Shown here in pieces: positions 48,775-60,600 of a stretch of DNA of 64,000 nucleotides. The notes under the pieces are model-generated. The model did not search any database, was not told where the DNA came from, and worked only from the letters and a program-made list of their open reading frames with translations. Source of the DNA: Cladosporium sp. IMV 00045 (taxonomy: Eukaryota > Ascomycota > Dothideomycetes > Cladosporiales > Cladosporiaceae). The position numbers were made by a program, and so were the translations under genes. The stretch covers positions 1 to 64,000 of the forward strand of contig MSJI02000061.1 in assembly GCA_001931905.2 (NCBI GenBank). Reading direction: 5' to 3'. Position 1 is the stretch's first letter. Each line of letters begins with the position of its first letter.

Positions 48775-50055
48775 ATGGCCGATTCCCAAACAACGGCCTC
48801 AGGCCCAATCCCAACGAACAACATCCAAAATGAAACAACAGTCCCAGCAGCAGGAGCAGACGCACCACCCAAACAGGTACCCCAAGTCGACTACAACGAT
48901 GCCGACGCTCTGTTCAAAGAATTGAACCGGTCACCTTTCTTCATGACCCAACTGCCCGAAGACGACGGGGAAGAAAACGTGCTCGTGGAAGCGCTCAAAT
49001 CCATGGCCTACGAAGGCACCCGCGACCAGATCGCCGATAACTTCAAAAACCAAGGCAACGAAGCCGTGGCTGAGAAGCGCTGGTTCGACGCACGGGAATT
49101 CTACTCGAAAGCCATCGCCGCCCTGAAAGGCCCCAAAATCCCTTCTCATCTGGAAGATGGCGATCCGACGATGAAAGTTGTCGAGATCGAAGACGAAGAG
49201 GATATCGAGAAGAAGGAAAGGGCTTTGGAGCAGGCTTGTCTGGCTAACAGGGCCCTTTGCCAGCTTGAGATGAGTATCGTTTCCCCTTGTGCCCTGGAGC
49301 AGATGCTGCGCGCCACTTGCTAATTCTATGCTTTCACAGAGAACTATGGCTCTTGTAATAAAGACTGCGCTGCTGTGCTGAAAATGAACCCTCGCAACGT
49401 CAAGGCCTGGTACCGTGCTGCTTCCGCTTGTCTTGCTCTGGACAAACTCCCCGAAGCTCTCGACGCCGCTGAGTGTGGACTTCGTTTCGACGCGACGAGC
49501 AAGCCGCTGGAAGCAATCAAGGAGAGAATTGAGAAACGCACCAAACACGTCGAAGAGCTCAATCAATGGCGCAAAGAGCGCGAAGAGCGCGAAGCCCGCG
49601 AAAAGTCCAATCTGAAATTCGCCATCCGTTCACGCAACATTCTTGCGCGAAACACGCCCGACCCGCCCGATATGGAAGACGCAAAGATTAAACTGGCGGA
49701 CCACAACGATCCCAAATCCTTGCTGAGCTTCCCGATCATCTTCCTCTACCCGCTGGAAGCGCAAAGCGATTTCATCAAAGCGTGCGCGGAGGATGAGACG
49801 CTGGGAGATCATTTGGAGTACGTGCTTCCGCCCCCTTGGGACGAGAAGGCCGAGTACACGCCTGAGGAGACGGAGTGCTACATGGAGACTGTCTCAGGAG
49901 GTTTGATCAAGGCGGGCAAGAAGCTCATTCTGTTGAAGCTATTGAGCGGGGGCAAGATTGAGGTCACGGACGAGTTGATCAAGGTTAATGTGGTGCCTAA
50001 GAAGAAGGCGGCGACTTTCATTGAGGAGTTCAAGAAGAGGAAAGGAAAACAATAG
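48775..50055 (+). CDS. CNS1: Hsp90 co-chaperone Cns1/TTC4, TPR protein
   Basis: Exons 48775-49273 and 49340-50055 (intron starting GTATCG, ending CACAG) encode 404 residues; the splice restores LEMKNYGSC, a conserved point of the TPR. The N-terminal 80 residues include ADALFKELNRSPFFMTQL, typical of the family. Three TPR motifs span about residues 85-215 (NFKNQGNEAVAEKRWFDA, CLANRALCQLEMKNY, NVKAWYRAASACLALDK), followed by a charged helix and the C-terminal wheel domain ending in Lys-rich KKRKGKQ. Cns1 binds the C-terminal MEEVD of Hsp90 and Hsp70 and is essential in yeast, where it supports translation elongation. The ATG at 48775 gives the expected length. Confidence 0.94.
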
Positions 50056-50401
50056 ACAGCATTACGAGGCATGAAGAAGCGCACAACAGGCGCTCTTGAT
50101 TCGTGATGATTTTCTATGGCATGCAAGGTTCAAGTAACGAAGTCCTTGCGCTTGTGAGTATGCTGTCTTTCTCATGATATCGCGTGCTGTAACCGCATTG
50201 AAATCATGCGATCTCCCATGTATGCGACCCTTTCTGGTCAATCCAAAGTGACTCTCTGGATCAATGCTCGATTTGTTTGTCCAAGTCATCCAGTCGTGAG
50301 TTCATTGCCAAAACCCCAAATTTAGTCGCTCAATCCGTATCATGATTGTCCAAATCAATGGCAGCAATCGAACCATACACGCTTGTGCTGGTCGAACGTG
50401 C
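50056..50401. other. Short spacer between convergent genes
   Basis: Contains the 3' ends of CNS1 (+) and the following minus-strand gene. No gene is seen. Confidence 0.5.
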
Positions 50402-52700
50402 TCATTCGTTCGTATCCATAGCCTCAGCAGGGCTCTTTGTGCCAGTCTGAGTGGCCGCAAGGTCCTCAGCGTCTGGTCTACTTGTAGAAGCAGGTGCAAT
50501 CTCATCTGCGCTGTCTGCACCGGTCCGTACGGTGGGAGTCATGCTTTCTTCGACATAATACTTGCTTGTCTGTGTCCCAGCATCACGTTTCGTGTTTGTC
50601 TCGCTAGTGTTCGCCTCACCGGTCTGAGCAGACATAGTGTCGTCAGAGCTCACTGAGCCGGTTGCACGAATTTCAGTCTTTTTAGCATCTTCTGTGGTAG
50701 TGGAAGAAGCTGCATCCTGCGCAGTCTGAGTAGCTGGAGATTTTCCAATCGTCTGAGCGACGGTGGCCTTGCCTGTGTCCTCTGTGGAAGTCGTTGTTGT
50801 TGTAGTCGTAGTGGCTGCATCCTGTGCAGTTTGAGTAGCCGGAGCAGGTCTGACATTCTCCGCTTGAGCCACGGTGGCCTTGCCTTTGTCCTCTGCGGTA
50901 GTATTTGCTGTGGTGGTCGTAGTTGGTGCATCCTGTGCAGATCTCGTAGCTCCAGACTCTCCAGTATTGTCTTTCTCTCCACCAGTTTGAGCGACGGTGG
51001 CCTCGCCCGTGTCCTCTGCGGTAGTCTTTGCTGCGTCGCTCTCGCGGGTCATATACTCCAAGATAGCCCAAGTGTGCGAGAAAGCGGAAACGCGGTCAGG
51101 TTGGTGGAGAAGATCCATCCAGTCAGTTCGCTGAAGAATGGGCTGGCACCAGTATTCGTCCGAAGGAAGGGGGTCTGGCATGATGCCTGTGGTCATGTAA
51201 TCGACGTATGCGCCGTGGATGGTGAGCTTGAGGAAGCTGACGTGGTGGTAGAGGCAGGAGACAAGGTAGATCTGGGAGAGAAAGTGTTAGTAGATTCTCA
51301 GTGGAGTACACGATGCAGGGGAAATTGCTCACCTCGTCATAATCGGACCCAGGCTCCTTGCCAATAGCCTTGTAGTCGGTCTTACTGTCCCACAAAGCCG
51401 GCTTGCTTGTCATGGCATTCCATCTCTCCACAGTCTTATGAGCCTGTCTCAGCCTGCGTTTGGCCTCTGACGCTTCCTTCTTCAGCTCGTCGCTGGGGTT
51501 CTCGGTGTTGTCGAGGCGTGCTTGAACGTCTGCCATTACATCTTCGTGCTTCTGCATGAGTGGGAGCTTGCCACCGGGTCCGCCGCCCCATCTTGGGCGT
51601 GTACTCCACCATTTGCCCTCGGCTGGGTCCTGGACGGGCTTGCCTTCGCGTCTGCGCTCTTGTGCAATGAGTAGTAGAGCCGCAGCTTCTCTGAGGGCGT
51701 CGTGAATGCTCTTCCTATCGGACAGAACAGAGACCGCCTTTGCGCCGCTCACAAAGCTGATGGTGTTCCTCTCCAAGATGCCCATGATCGGGCCTTCCAA
51801 GATGCGTGCTCTGGCCTTCTCTGTGTCTGCTGGGAGGCGTGACACAACTCCAGTGAGGCGTACGGGCTGCTCGAGTCTGCCCACCTGCAGAACTGGAGTG
51901 AGGCGTGGTGGAATGATGTGTGGTGCAGAAACTCTGCACTGGAAGGCTGATGCCGCAGCCTCGACGAGAGCACGCACGGTGTCTGCGCGGTAGGAGTCTG
52001 GCATCTCCGACCCATTGGCGATGCGGCGGCCCTTGTACTTCGGGCTCTCGCCGTCTCTCTCGATGTAAGTTTCGGCACCAGTGTCCTGGGGAGAGGTCCA
52101 GTACTGTGCCATGTTGTCAAGGCCGATCCAGAAGGCCCTGAGGTGTGCGAGCCGAGGCGCTTGCTGGCCTGGCTTTGTCGTCTTTGAGAGCGCACGGAAG
52201 GCAACGTCGTTGTTGATGTTGAGCTCGCCGATCCTGTCGGCGAAGCTCTTCTCCACGTCTTCTGCGCTCTTGATATATGGAGAGCCGTCCGCCCTCTCCG
52301 GGAACAGCCTCCCCCCCTCTTGCGGGGCCAGGCGGAAGAAGTTCAGCGCCTGGACGTGGCGCGAGAGAACGACTTCCTCTCCCTGGATGCTCGCGAAGAG
52401 CACCTGGAAGTCTGGCGGTGGGTGGGCATTACTCCACGCCACCGGGTCGGCCGTCTCCACGGACGGCATGGTGATGGTGAGCGGCCTCCTTGGAGGCTCT
52501 CGCTCTTCCTCCGGGTCGATGCCGCTGAGAACGGCTCCTGTGCGGACTTGGTCAGCAAGCAAGTCCACCTCCCCCTCCCCTCCTCTCTCTTCAGCGGCAG
52601 CGGCAGCGCTTCTGGAGGTCTTATCGACCTCCCTCCTCGTAAACCCGACAAACCAACTCTTCTCCTTCGCCATGGTGGTGCGGCTTGGGAGGGAAGACAT
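50402..52700 (-). CDS. Unrecognised fungal protein with degenerate C-terminal repeats
   Basis: Exons 52700-51333 and 51271-50402 (intron with GTGAGC donor and CCCAG acceptor) give 745 residues. An alternative start at 52673 (MAKEKSWFVGF) has an ideal CACCATGGC context and may be the true one, giving 736. Residues 1-490 look globular, with a charged helix (residues about 400-435) and a conserved-looking segment across the splice (DYDE joined to IYLVSCLYHHVSFLKLTIHGAYVDYM). The last 240 residues are Thr/Ala/Glu-rich and contain three or four degenerate units of the type TEDTGKATVAQT and ATQTAQDA, about 37-41 residues apart. No domain family is recognised. It is probably intracellular: no signal peptide or membrane segment. 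Confidence 0.75.
50690..51030 (-). repeat. Coding tandem repeat, about 111-123 nt period
   Basis: The unit encoding EDxGxATVAQ starts near 51025, 50902 and 50791 on the minus strand, spaced 123 and 111 nt, with a weaker fourth unit near 50690. It lies in the second exon of the unrecognised gene. Confidence 0.75.
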
Positions 52701-53835
52701 GGTCGTTGCACAAACAAAACTTGTGCTGTCGGTGAGGTGAGAAGAATGAAGCGTGAGGCTCGCGGGCTTCGAAATACAAACAAGCCTCAATCGCATGAGG
52801 CAGGCACATGCCTAAGATGAGGTCACTGACCCAGGTCGTCCCTTCCTCATCCTGCATTTGCGCGGGTTATCTGCCATTGAGACCGTACGATTACTAAGCT
52901 CGTGATAGAGACTGATTCACATGATTGAAATTGCAGGAAAACATGAAATGACACACCTGCAAAAAACCCGCCGAACATGTTTGCTGGGTTGTGAGAGGAG
53001 AGATCAGAGGTGCTATCTCTACGAGTGATCTCAAGGCGATGGTAACATATCAGAGAGAGAATCCAAAGAACAGCCAGCATAAACAAGAGAAAACATGACG
53101 ACGAAATGAAGAAGTTCCTGCGTTGCTTTAAGATACGTTGGTGTTTACACTAATGCACATGCATGCGAGGGCTAGGATGTCGTTGATTTTGGCTCCACAA
53201 GCTTGCGCAAAGCCGGCTCGCTCCCTTCCGGCCCATTGGACTGGGTCCGTTGGTAACATCACCTGTATAACGATGATCGTTCTTAGAGAAGACGAGGAAG
53301 TAGAGTCCCAATTGCCAGTTGTATGAAAATGAGAGCGCGGATATATGCACCAGATATTACTTGATGTTGCAGGAGAGCCAAAATCACGCGTGAAGTCAGA
53401 CTTGACCAAATCTTCGAAGTTCTAAAGCTAAGGATATGTGCACAATGCGACTTCTCTATAGCAGAGATACCCCTTCATTGCAAAACCTATCTCCCCGGAA
53501 AGCTGACTGTTGGAATGAGTGAGACATAATTATACGAGCTTCACGAAGAACTCATGGGAGTGGAAAGCACCGAGGTCTTATCGCTCTACCTCCGTGGCAC
53601 GACCTACGACCACGCTGACGGAGGGAGATGGGATCAGCATAGTGCACGAGTATCGATATCGAGACGACCAAAACGACTAAATCACGTCCTCCCCAGCCTA
53701 ATTAATATCAGAATGGACGAAGCGTGACGGCACACGCACAATACACCAGAGAAAACCACGATTCTTGAACTTTCCATTTCTTCTCAGACGTCATTTCCCT
53801 AAACCGATCATCCCAGCCACTTTCAAGTAACTCAC
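52701..53835. other. 1.1-kb intergenic region
   Basis: Promoter of the 52700 gene on the left and the 3'-UTR of RQC2 on the right. No gene is seen on either strand. Confidence 0.5.
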
Positions 53836-56800
53836 TCACTTCTTCTTACTCCCCTTCCCCCCTCTCCCCTTCTTCTGCCCCCTTCCCTTCGCGCCTCCAC
53901 CCTTCTTCTCCGCCGCCGCAGCCCCTCCACTCATCATAACCCTCATAGTCTTCACGGGCACAATCCCCACAACCTCCACCTCCTTCAACCCCCTTACCAA
54001 CTCCGCCTCCCTCGGCCAAATCATCTCCCTATCCCTCGCCTGCGTGTCGACATTCCTCTTATCCGCGCCGTCCTTGTTCCAATTCGTGAGAATCTCTCTA
54101 ATCGCCTTGCCCTTCTTCTGCTGACCCGGTTGCAGTTTGACTTTATACTTGTATTTCGCCAGAGCAGTCCAGGGCGCGCACACGGGCACGGCTTCGAGGA
54201 TTTCGTCCCCGGGGAGGGGCGTGCCGACGAAGGAGTCGAGCTGCGTGAGTTGCGATTTTTCCTCTTCGTCCAGGTCTTGTACGCCTTCTTCCAGGTTGAG
54301 GCGGCGGATTTCTTCCGCTTCGAGACCTTCTCTTTGCACTTTTTCGTGCTGGGCACGGCGGCGGGCGCGGGCTTCTTCGGCTGTTTCCTTTGGTGCTTCT
54401 TGTTCGGGGGCTTTTTCTTCGCGCTTCTCGTCGGGTGCGCGGGAGCCGAGTAGTCTCATGGCGAGCTCGCGGTCTTCTTCGTCTTGGTCGCCGTATTTGG
54501 CTGCTTGGCGTTTGGCTTTGGCGCGTTTGCCGCGGGTGGGTTTCTTTTGCTTGGGTTCGGGTCTGGGGGCTTGTTTGCCGCTCGCTCCCTTGCCGCCTTG
54601 CGTCTTTGGCTGTGTTTCGGTGGCTGTAGGCTTCTCTGTGGTCTGCTCGTTGGTCTCATCCTGCGCATCGCCTTGCTCCTCTGGCTCCTCGTCGTCGGAG
54701 TCGTCATTACTACTATCCTGATCCTGCTTCTGACCAGAAGCTCCCTTACTCTGCAAAGGGTTCGCCCTAACAGCAGATTCATCGTCCTCAGCCGCCTGCT
54801 CATCATCATCCTGCGCATCAGGGAAATCATCATCCTCCTCACCATCCTGCTCAACCCCAGCAGCATCCCTCCCAGCATCAGGGAACTCATCATCCTCATC
54901 CTCATCATCCCCAGCCTCCTGCTCCCTTGCAATCTCCTCCGCAACCTCCTTCTCCAACGCCTGCTCCTTAGTAGCCGCACCCCCCTCCCCAAGTCTGTTC
55001 TTGAAATGCCTCGCTTTGCTCTCCTCGCTGACCTGGAACATGACCGCGAAACCCAGCAGCAGCTGCGCGGGCGGGAGGAAATTCTTCTTGCCGCGGATCA
55101 TGAAGCCGCCCGTCGTGAGGTACTCGCCCGTCGGGGCGGTCTTGGACACTTGCTCGCTGCTCACCCACCACGCGGACATGACTGCTTTGCTGTCCCAGGC
55201 GCTGCTCGTGCAGACTGAAAGATTACCGGCTTGCGAGAGCGTGGAGGGCGGGATGGGCGCTTCGGGCGTGGACGGGTTGTTCTTGATGATGACGGACGCG
55301 GCGCCGTGCAGGTCGGCGTGCACGTAAGCGTCGCCCTTGCGCAGGTAGCGGCGATACAGCGTCTCGTTCTGCTGGGCGTCTTTGCCCGCCAGGACGAGGT
55401 AGCCGTCGCTGGAGATGAAGTAGATGAATTTCTCGAACCACATCTGCTTCCGGACGGGGCGCAGCACGTCTTTCTCCTGCTTGAGGTTCTTCTTAAGATC
55501 CGCCATGACTTTCTGTTCCGTGCTCTTGAGAGCTTTCTGCGAAGCCTGCGCAGTCTTCTCCTGCTTGACGGTCGCGGTGCGTCTTTGGTCGTAGTAGAGT
55601 CTTGCGTTCGCCCAGGGAGATTGCGCAAGGTCAATATCGATCGCGAGGCGTTTGTCCTCAGCCTTCGCGCGGCTCTTGCTGGCAGGCGTGTCTTCAGCCT
55701 CTGAATCAGACGCTTCACTGTCCGTCTCGTCCGCCATATCCTCGTCGTCGACATCGTCGTATCCCGAAAGGAGCAAAGTAGCCGTGTTCTCATGCAGCTT
55801 GAGCGGCAACTTGATCGTCTGCGCGACGGGGTTGTCCCTCTCCTGTTCATTCTCAATCAAACGACCGATATCCACCCAATCCATACCCTGAGCGATCAAA
55901 CCATTGACCGCCGCGACCGCCTCTTCGACACGCTCGACGTTGGCTTCGATCGCCTGCGCTTTCTGCACGTTCAAATCCGCCGTCTGCTGCAGACCCTGAA
56001 TGCGCTTTTCCTGCTCTTCCCTGGCCTGTGCGATCTTCCTCTGCGCAGCGTCTTCGCGCTCTTGAAGTTTCGACTCCAGCCTTTGCCCCTCGATGGAGGA
56101 GAAGAACTCATCGACGGCCTTGTTAAAGCCCTCGAACTCGAGAAACTCAACTCCCTCGCCCGCAAGCTGCGCCGGCTTGAAAGGGTGGAAATCCTCGTAG
56201 AGCATGTTCTGCCTCTCCTCACCCTCTTGGATCTCTTGCACGCCAGGCTTTTTCTTCGCGACGATGTAACCTTTGGCAACATCGGCACTGGTGATCTCCT
56301 TGAGAACCTCGCTTGCATTGTGCAAGCAACCCATCAGCTGGCCCAAGAGCTCATCGCTCTCGACGACAGCCTCCGGCAAAGTCTCCCTATCGAAACCACC
56401 CTCGAGCAGAACGTGATCGATCAGCACGGGCGGAAATTCCGTCGTGGTAATCGCCAGAGCCTTTCTGAGCGCATCGCCCTTCTTCTGCTTCTGCTTCTTG
56501 CCAGGCTTATTCGCCTCCTCCCTCTGCTTCTCAACAGCCTTGCCGAGCCCCTCCCTAACCCTCTCCTTCGTCAGCTCCGGAACCCCGCCATAGTTCTGCC
56601 TCAAGTCGAGGTCATATTTCAGTCCAAGACGGTACTGCTCATGCTCCGCTCCCTCAGAGACATTTCTCAAAAGACCCAAAATCGTACACTCCCCATCAGT
56701 GAGCACGATATTGCCGCCAGCGTAGAACTCCAGGAAAAGTCGATACTGCCCGTCCGAGAAGGTGATCTCAATCACGCGGTCGGTGCCGACCTGGCTGACG

Positions 56801-57130
56801 GCGGTCACGCGGCGGGTGCGCAGGAACTTTCGAAGGCGCGCGATGAAAGCCGAGGGGGCGGCGGCTGTGGTGCGGGCGAAGGATGTGAGGTGGGCGCGGA
56901 AGCCGGAGTCGATCACGAGCTGCTCACGGCGCTCGGGTTTGGCGAATTTGAGTAGGAAGATGCGCGAGGAAAGGTCGTAGACGTTCGCGAGGCGGAGGGA
57001 GACGAGTTGCGTTGAGAGCTCGTGGGCGATGATCTGAGTGGAGGCTTTGTGTGAGTAATTGTGAGGTTTGGGTGGTGGTGTTGTGCGTTTTGCTCACCTT
57101 CACGTCCAAGGACGAGAAGCGCTGCTTCAT
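53836..57130 (-). CDS. RQC2: Ribosome-quality-control factor Rqc2/Tae2 (NEMF family)
   Basis: A short first exon (57130-57098, MKQRFSSLDVK) is joined to 57033-53836 by a 64-nt intron (GTGAGC donor, CTCAG acceptor), giving 1,076 residues, the normal fungal size. Exon 2 opens with the NFACT-N signature IIAHELSTQLVSLRLANVYDL and LLKFAKPERREQL. A coiled-coil region (about 260-350) precedes an acidic insert and the NFACT-R domain (FIYFISSDGYLVLAGKDAQQNE ... DAYVHADLHGAASVII). A long Glu/Asp-rich disordered stretch leads to the NFACT-C domain (VPVCAPWTALAKYKYKVKLQPG) and a Lys/Gly-rich tail. Rqc2 binds 60S subunits with stalled nascent chains and drives CAT-tailing and Ltn1 recruitment. The tiny first exon is conserved in logic: residues MKxRFSSLDV are the family start. 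Confidence 0.95.
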
Positions 57131-57654
57131 GATTACAGCAGCGGTAAGTGTGGGTTGTTGAAAAAGAGGGAAAAGGTGTATTGAGATGGTGTATGGGTGA
57201 AAGAGAACATGAAAAGTGTGGGACGAAGGGAAGGTGGGACACAGATCGGCGACGTCATTGCGGCTCTGCAGAGCGCATGCAGAAACGTCAAAGATGATGA
57301 CTTCAACACCATTGTGATATCCCAAACTAACGATAACCAAAGACTGGATCACTGTTACTAATGATTGCAAATGGTCCCAGTGAACGATCTCCAATCGAAG
57401 ATTCAAACACACAAGTAGAAATGTAAGAGCGAAGAGTGATGTCTCGAATTGAGTCTTCAAAAAAATTGCTTCTATGGCCACCAAAAGGGCGCGAGCATCT
57501 AATATCACAAGTTTTACGAAAGTCATAGGTGTCTCGAGTGTCTGTTCTCGATGGTACTGTACAAGTCTTCTCCGCGAGACCCTCCATTCGCCGTTGCCAA
57601 TGGTGATGGCATGCATTCCCACCACCGTTTCTCACCTCGCGTCTCATCACCCGC
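57131..57654. other. Intergenic region upstream of RQC2 and downstream of JHD1
   Basis: Promoter of RQC2 and the 3'-UTR of the JHD1 gene. No gene is seen. Confidence 0.5.
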
Positions 57655-60600
57655 CTAGCTGTCTTCCAGAGGCTGGCTGAATTCCCTGCTGTTGCGACGG
57701 AACATTTCAGGGCTGGCCGCGACAAACGACTCGCGTTTGCGCTTCTCTGGACTTGGGGGCGGCATGCCACTTGGGAAAGATCGCATCATTTCCGGCGATT
57801 TCGACATGGAGAGTGGAGGCTCATAGAATGGGATCTGGTTGATGCTGCTCCTGCGGTTGTCATTCTCTGGAATTTGGAATTCTGAGAACGGCTCCTCGAC
57901 AGTTTCGTGCAACTCCGCCTGCCCATTGAGCTGGCTGTCTTCTGGCTGGGTCTCAGGCTCATGCGCGGCTTCAGGGACGGGTGGCAACTCGTGGTGCATG
58001 ACGGGCGAAGTTGTGGTCTCCTGCGTCACATTATTTGCAGCCTTTTCCAATCCGTGGTCTGAAGATCCGTTCAAGACGTTACTTGGCGGCGATGATCCGT
58101 CCTTGTGCTCAGCGGTGCCCATAGACACTCCGCTGTCGACGCTACCGTCAGCAGGAGGTACCATGTTCATCGGCAAGAGCCCGCCGTTCTGCTGTTGATA
58201 CGCTTGAATGAATCCATCCCTTTGGCGATTAAAGGCCTGGATCGCGGCAAGTCCAGCATCTCCGTTCTCCTCCCCACCGCCGTTCATATCGAGCACTTCG
58301 GTGGCGATCTGTTCGAGCGACGGCAGTCCATACAAAGGCGGTCTCTCGGCAGAAGAATTATCGGGCATGTTGTAAGGCTGGGTGGGTACTGGGAATGGTC
58401 CGCCATGGTTGGAAGGTTCTGAGTACATGGAGAACAGACTGGGGTCGATTGGTGGTGCACTTCCATTCTGTTGGGCGATGTGATGCGGAGGCTGCTGGTT
58501 GTTCTGATGTTGCGGTTGATCCTGAAGGTTTGAGTCGAGTTGCTGCTCATGGTGGCCTTCTGAAGATGACGGTCGGTAGAACTGGCCAGGAAGCTTGTGA
58601 TACACCTCTGGTGGCGCCTTCGGTGGTGTGACTGATTTTGAAGGCTTCTGCTGGCCCATAGGCTTCAAGATGCCATGCATTCCCTGCATGGGTGTGGGCG
58701 CTGGAGAAAGACCGGGTTCTGCGGGTTTCAGACGCTTGTTTGCATCGAGCGGGCTGCCATCTTCGGCAGTACGTTTCTTCGATGCAACAGACCCTCGAGG
58801 GATGGGACTTTCTGCCGCCTTGACGGGGTCGACATTGCCACTCTCATCGTGGATGCATCTCCTCTGATCCTGGCATCAGTACATTTGCCACGCGGTGGTG
58901 GGTGGCAAACTGGAATTAACTCACTTTGCTTTTCCGGCATTCGAAGCAAGCCTTGCTTCTACCACGCTTGGCCACATCGCCAAACATAGGCACACCGTTC
59001 ATCGCCATGGGGATGTTTGCGCTGAGATATGCGTTCGTGCCTGGCACGGGGCTGTCGAACGGTTGCTCGCCATTGGTGTGCGGTGGGCCATTTGCCACTA
59101 ATTCATTGGGCGTGTGTGACTGAGGTTCGCCATTAGTTTCGTTCTCGCCAAAACCGTGATGCTGCAATTGCGACTGCGACTCCCGTGTTTGAAGCGGCGA
59201 GATTGCGATGCTATCACCCACCTCCGACGATTGCGGAATGAAGAAACCCTCCGATGCGCCGCCCTGGGCGAACTGCTGGTTGAATGGAGGAGGCGTCGGT
59301 GCTTGGGTGACAAGATCTTTGTGCTTGCACCTTATGCGGCGCTTGCGACAGGCATCGCACGCGACTCGCTTCGGCCCCAGGACGGAGGTCTTCGGGGTGC
59401 TGAGAAATTGCCCGGGAAACGCACTCATCATCATCGTGGATGGAGGCGCAAAGCTTTGCGGCGAAGTTTCAACAGGCGATTGATGGGGTTGATGGGGTAA
59501 TAGGGCGGTGCGCGATGGCGACGATGATTTTTTAGGCGTTTCGCTGCCACCCTTGAAGTTCTTCGCGTCGTTCAAGATCGAAGAAGTCTCGGCGTCTTTG
59601 CGGGCCGGTCCGGGACTAGCCGCGCCTGCATTAGCGGCGTCTTTGGCATCTTTGGCGGCTTTCTCGAGCACTCGCTTCGACTGGCGATCCGGCGCGAGTT
59701 TGGATGCTGCAATGGCCTCCTTGCGCTGCATTTCTTTCAAAGCGCGCGCAGACAGTTTTTTGGGCTCGCCCATTTCCTTCGAGTTTGGGAGGACTGCGTC
59801 AGGGTGCGCCCAAGCGGGAGGGTCTTCGTTGCCGCGCTTCCAGGCTACCCACAGCGCAAACGTTTTGGCAACTTCAAGAGGTTCGCCGTGACCCTTTGGA
59901 ATTGACGCATTTACACGCTTGATTCGGTCGGCAGAGATGCCTTCAATACGGCCTTGCACGAGCATGACAGTGCGGAAGATGAAGTCCACCAATTCCGGCA
60001 AGCCGTCAATTTCCGCCTGGCTGTAATAACGGGCGTTTTGGGCGCCTGGCCTCTCATCTGCTTGAGACAGCTCGCCGTCGAAGTCCGCCCAGATTGGCAT
60101 CTCGCGGTGGAACTGTTTTCCTTCGTAGAAATCCTGAGACACAGCTTGAGGAAGCGGGTCATCTTTGAGATACTTGATCGCCGTGTACCACATCACTTTC
60201 TGGAAGTGTGGATAGCGGAACTTTTGTGGCGTGTTGTTGTTCTTTTCGATGTCGACAATTTTGAATTGATTCTTGAAAGACATGCGTGTCAAGAAATTGC
60301 CACCGATCACGAGACTCGTCTCGGGCGTCCAGACTGCGTGAATCCATCCAGAAGGAATGAGCATCGTATCACCTGCGTCAAGATCGACTCGGTAGCATTC
60401 TTTTGTAGTATGGGGTAAAAATGTGAAGTTCTGCTGCGGACTGTCGTTCCATTCTTCATATGCTTTGAGATGTTTCGGTTTTGGTGGAATAAAGAAGAAT
60501 GTCTTTTTGCCCTTGAGGATGTGATAATACACACTGCTGCCGCCGAAGTCGATGTGGAAGTCGGTGTAGCTGTCAGCGACAGACATCAGGCAGTAGAATT

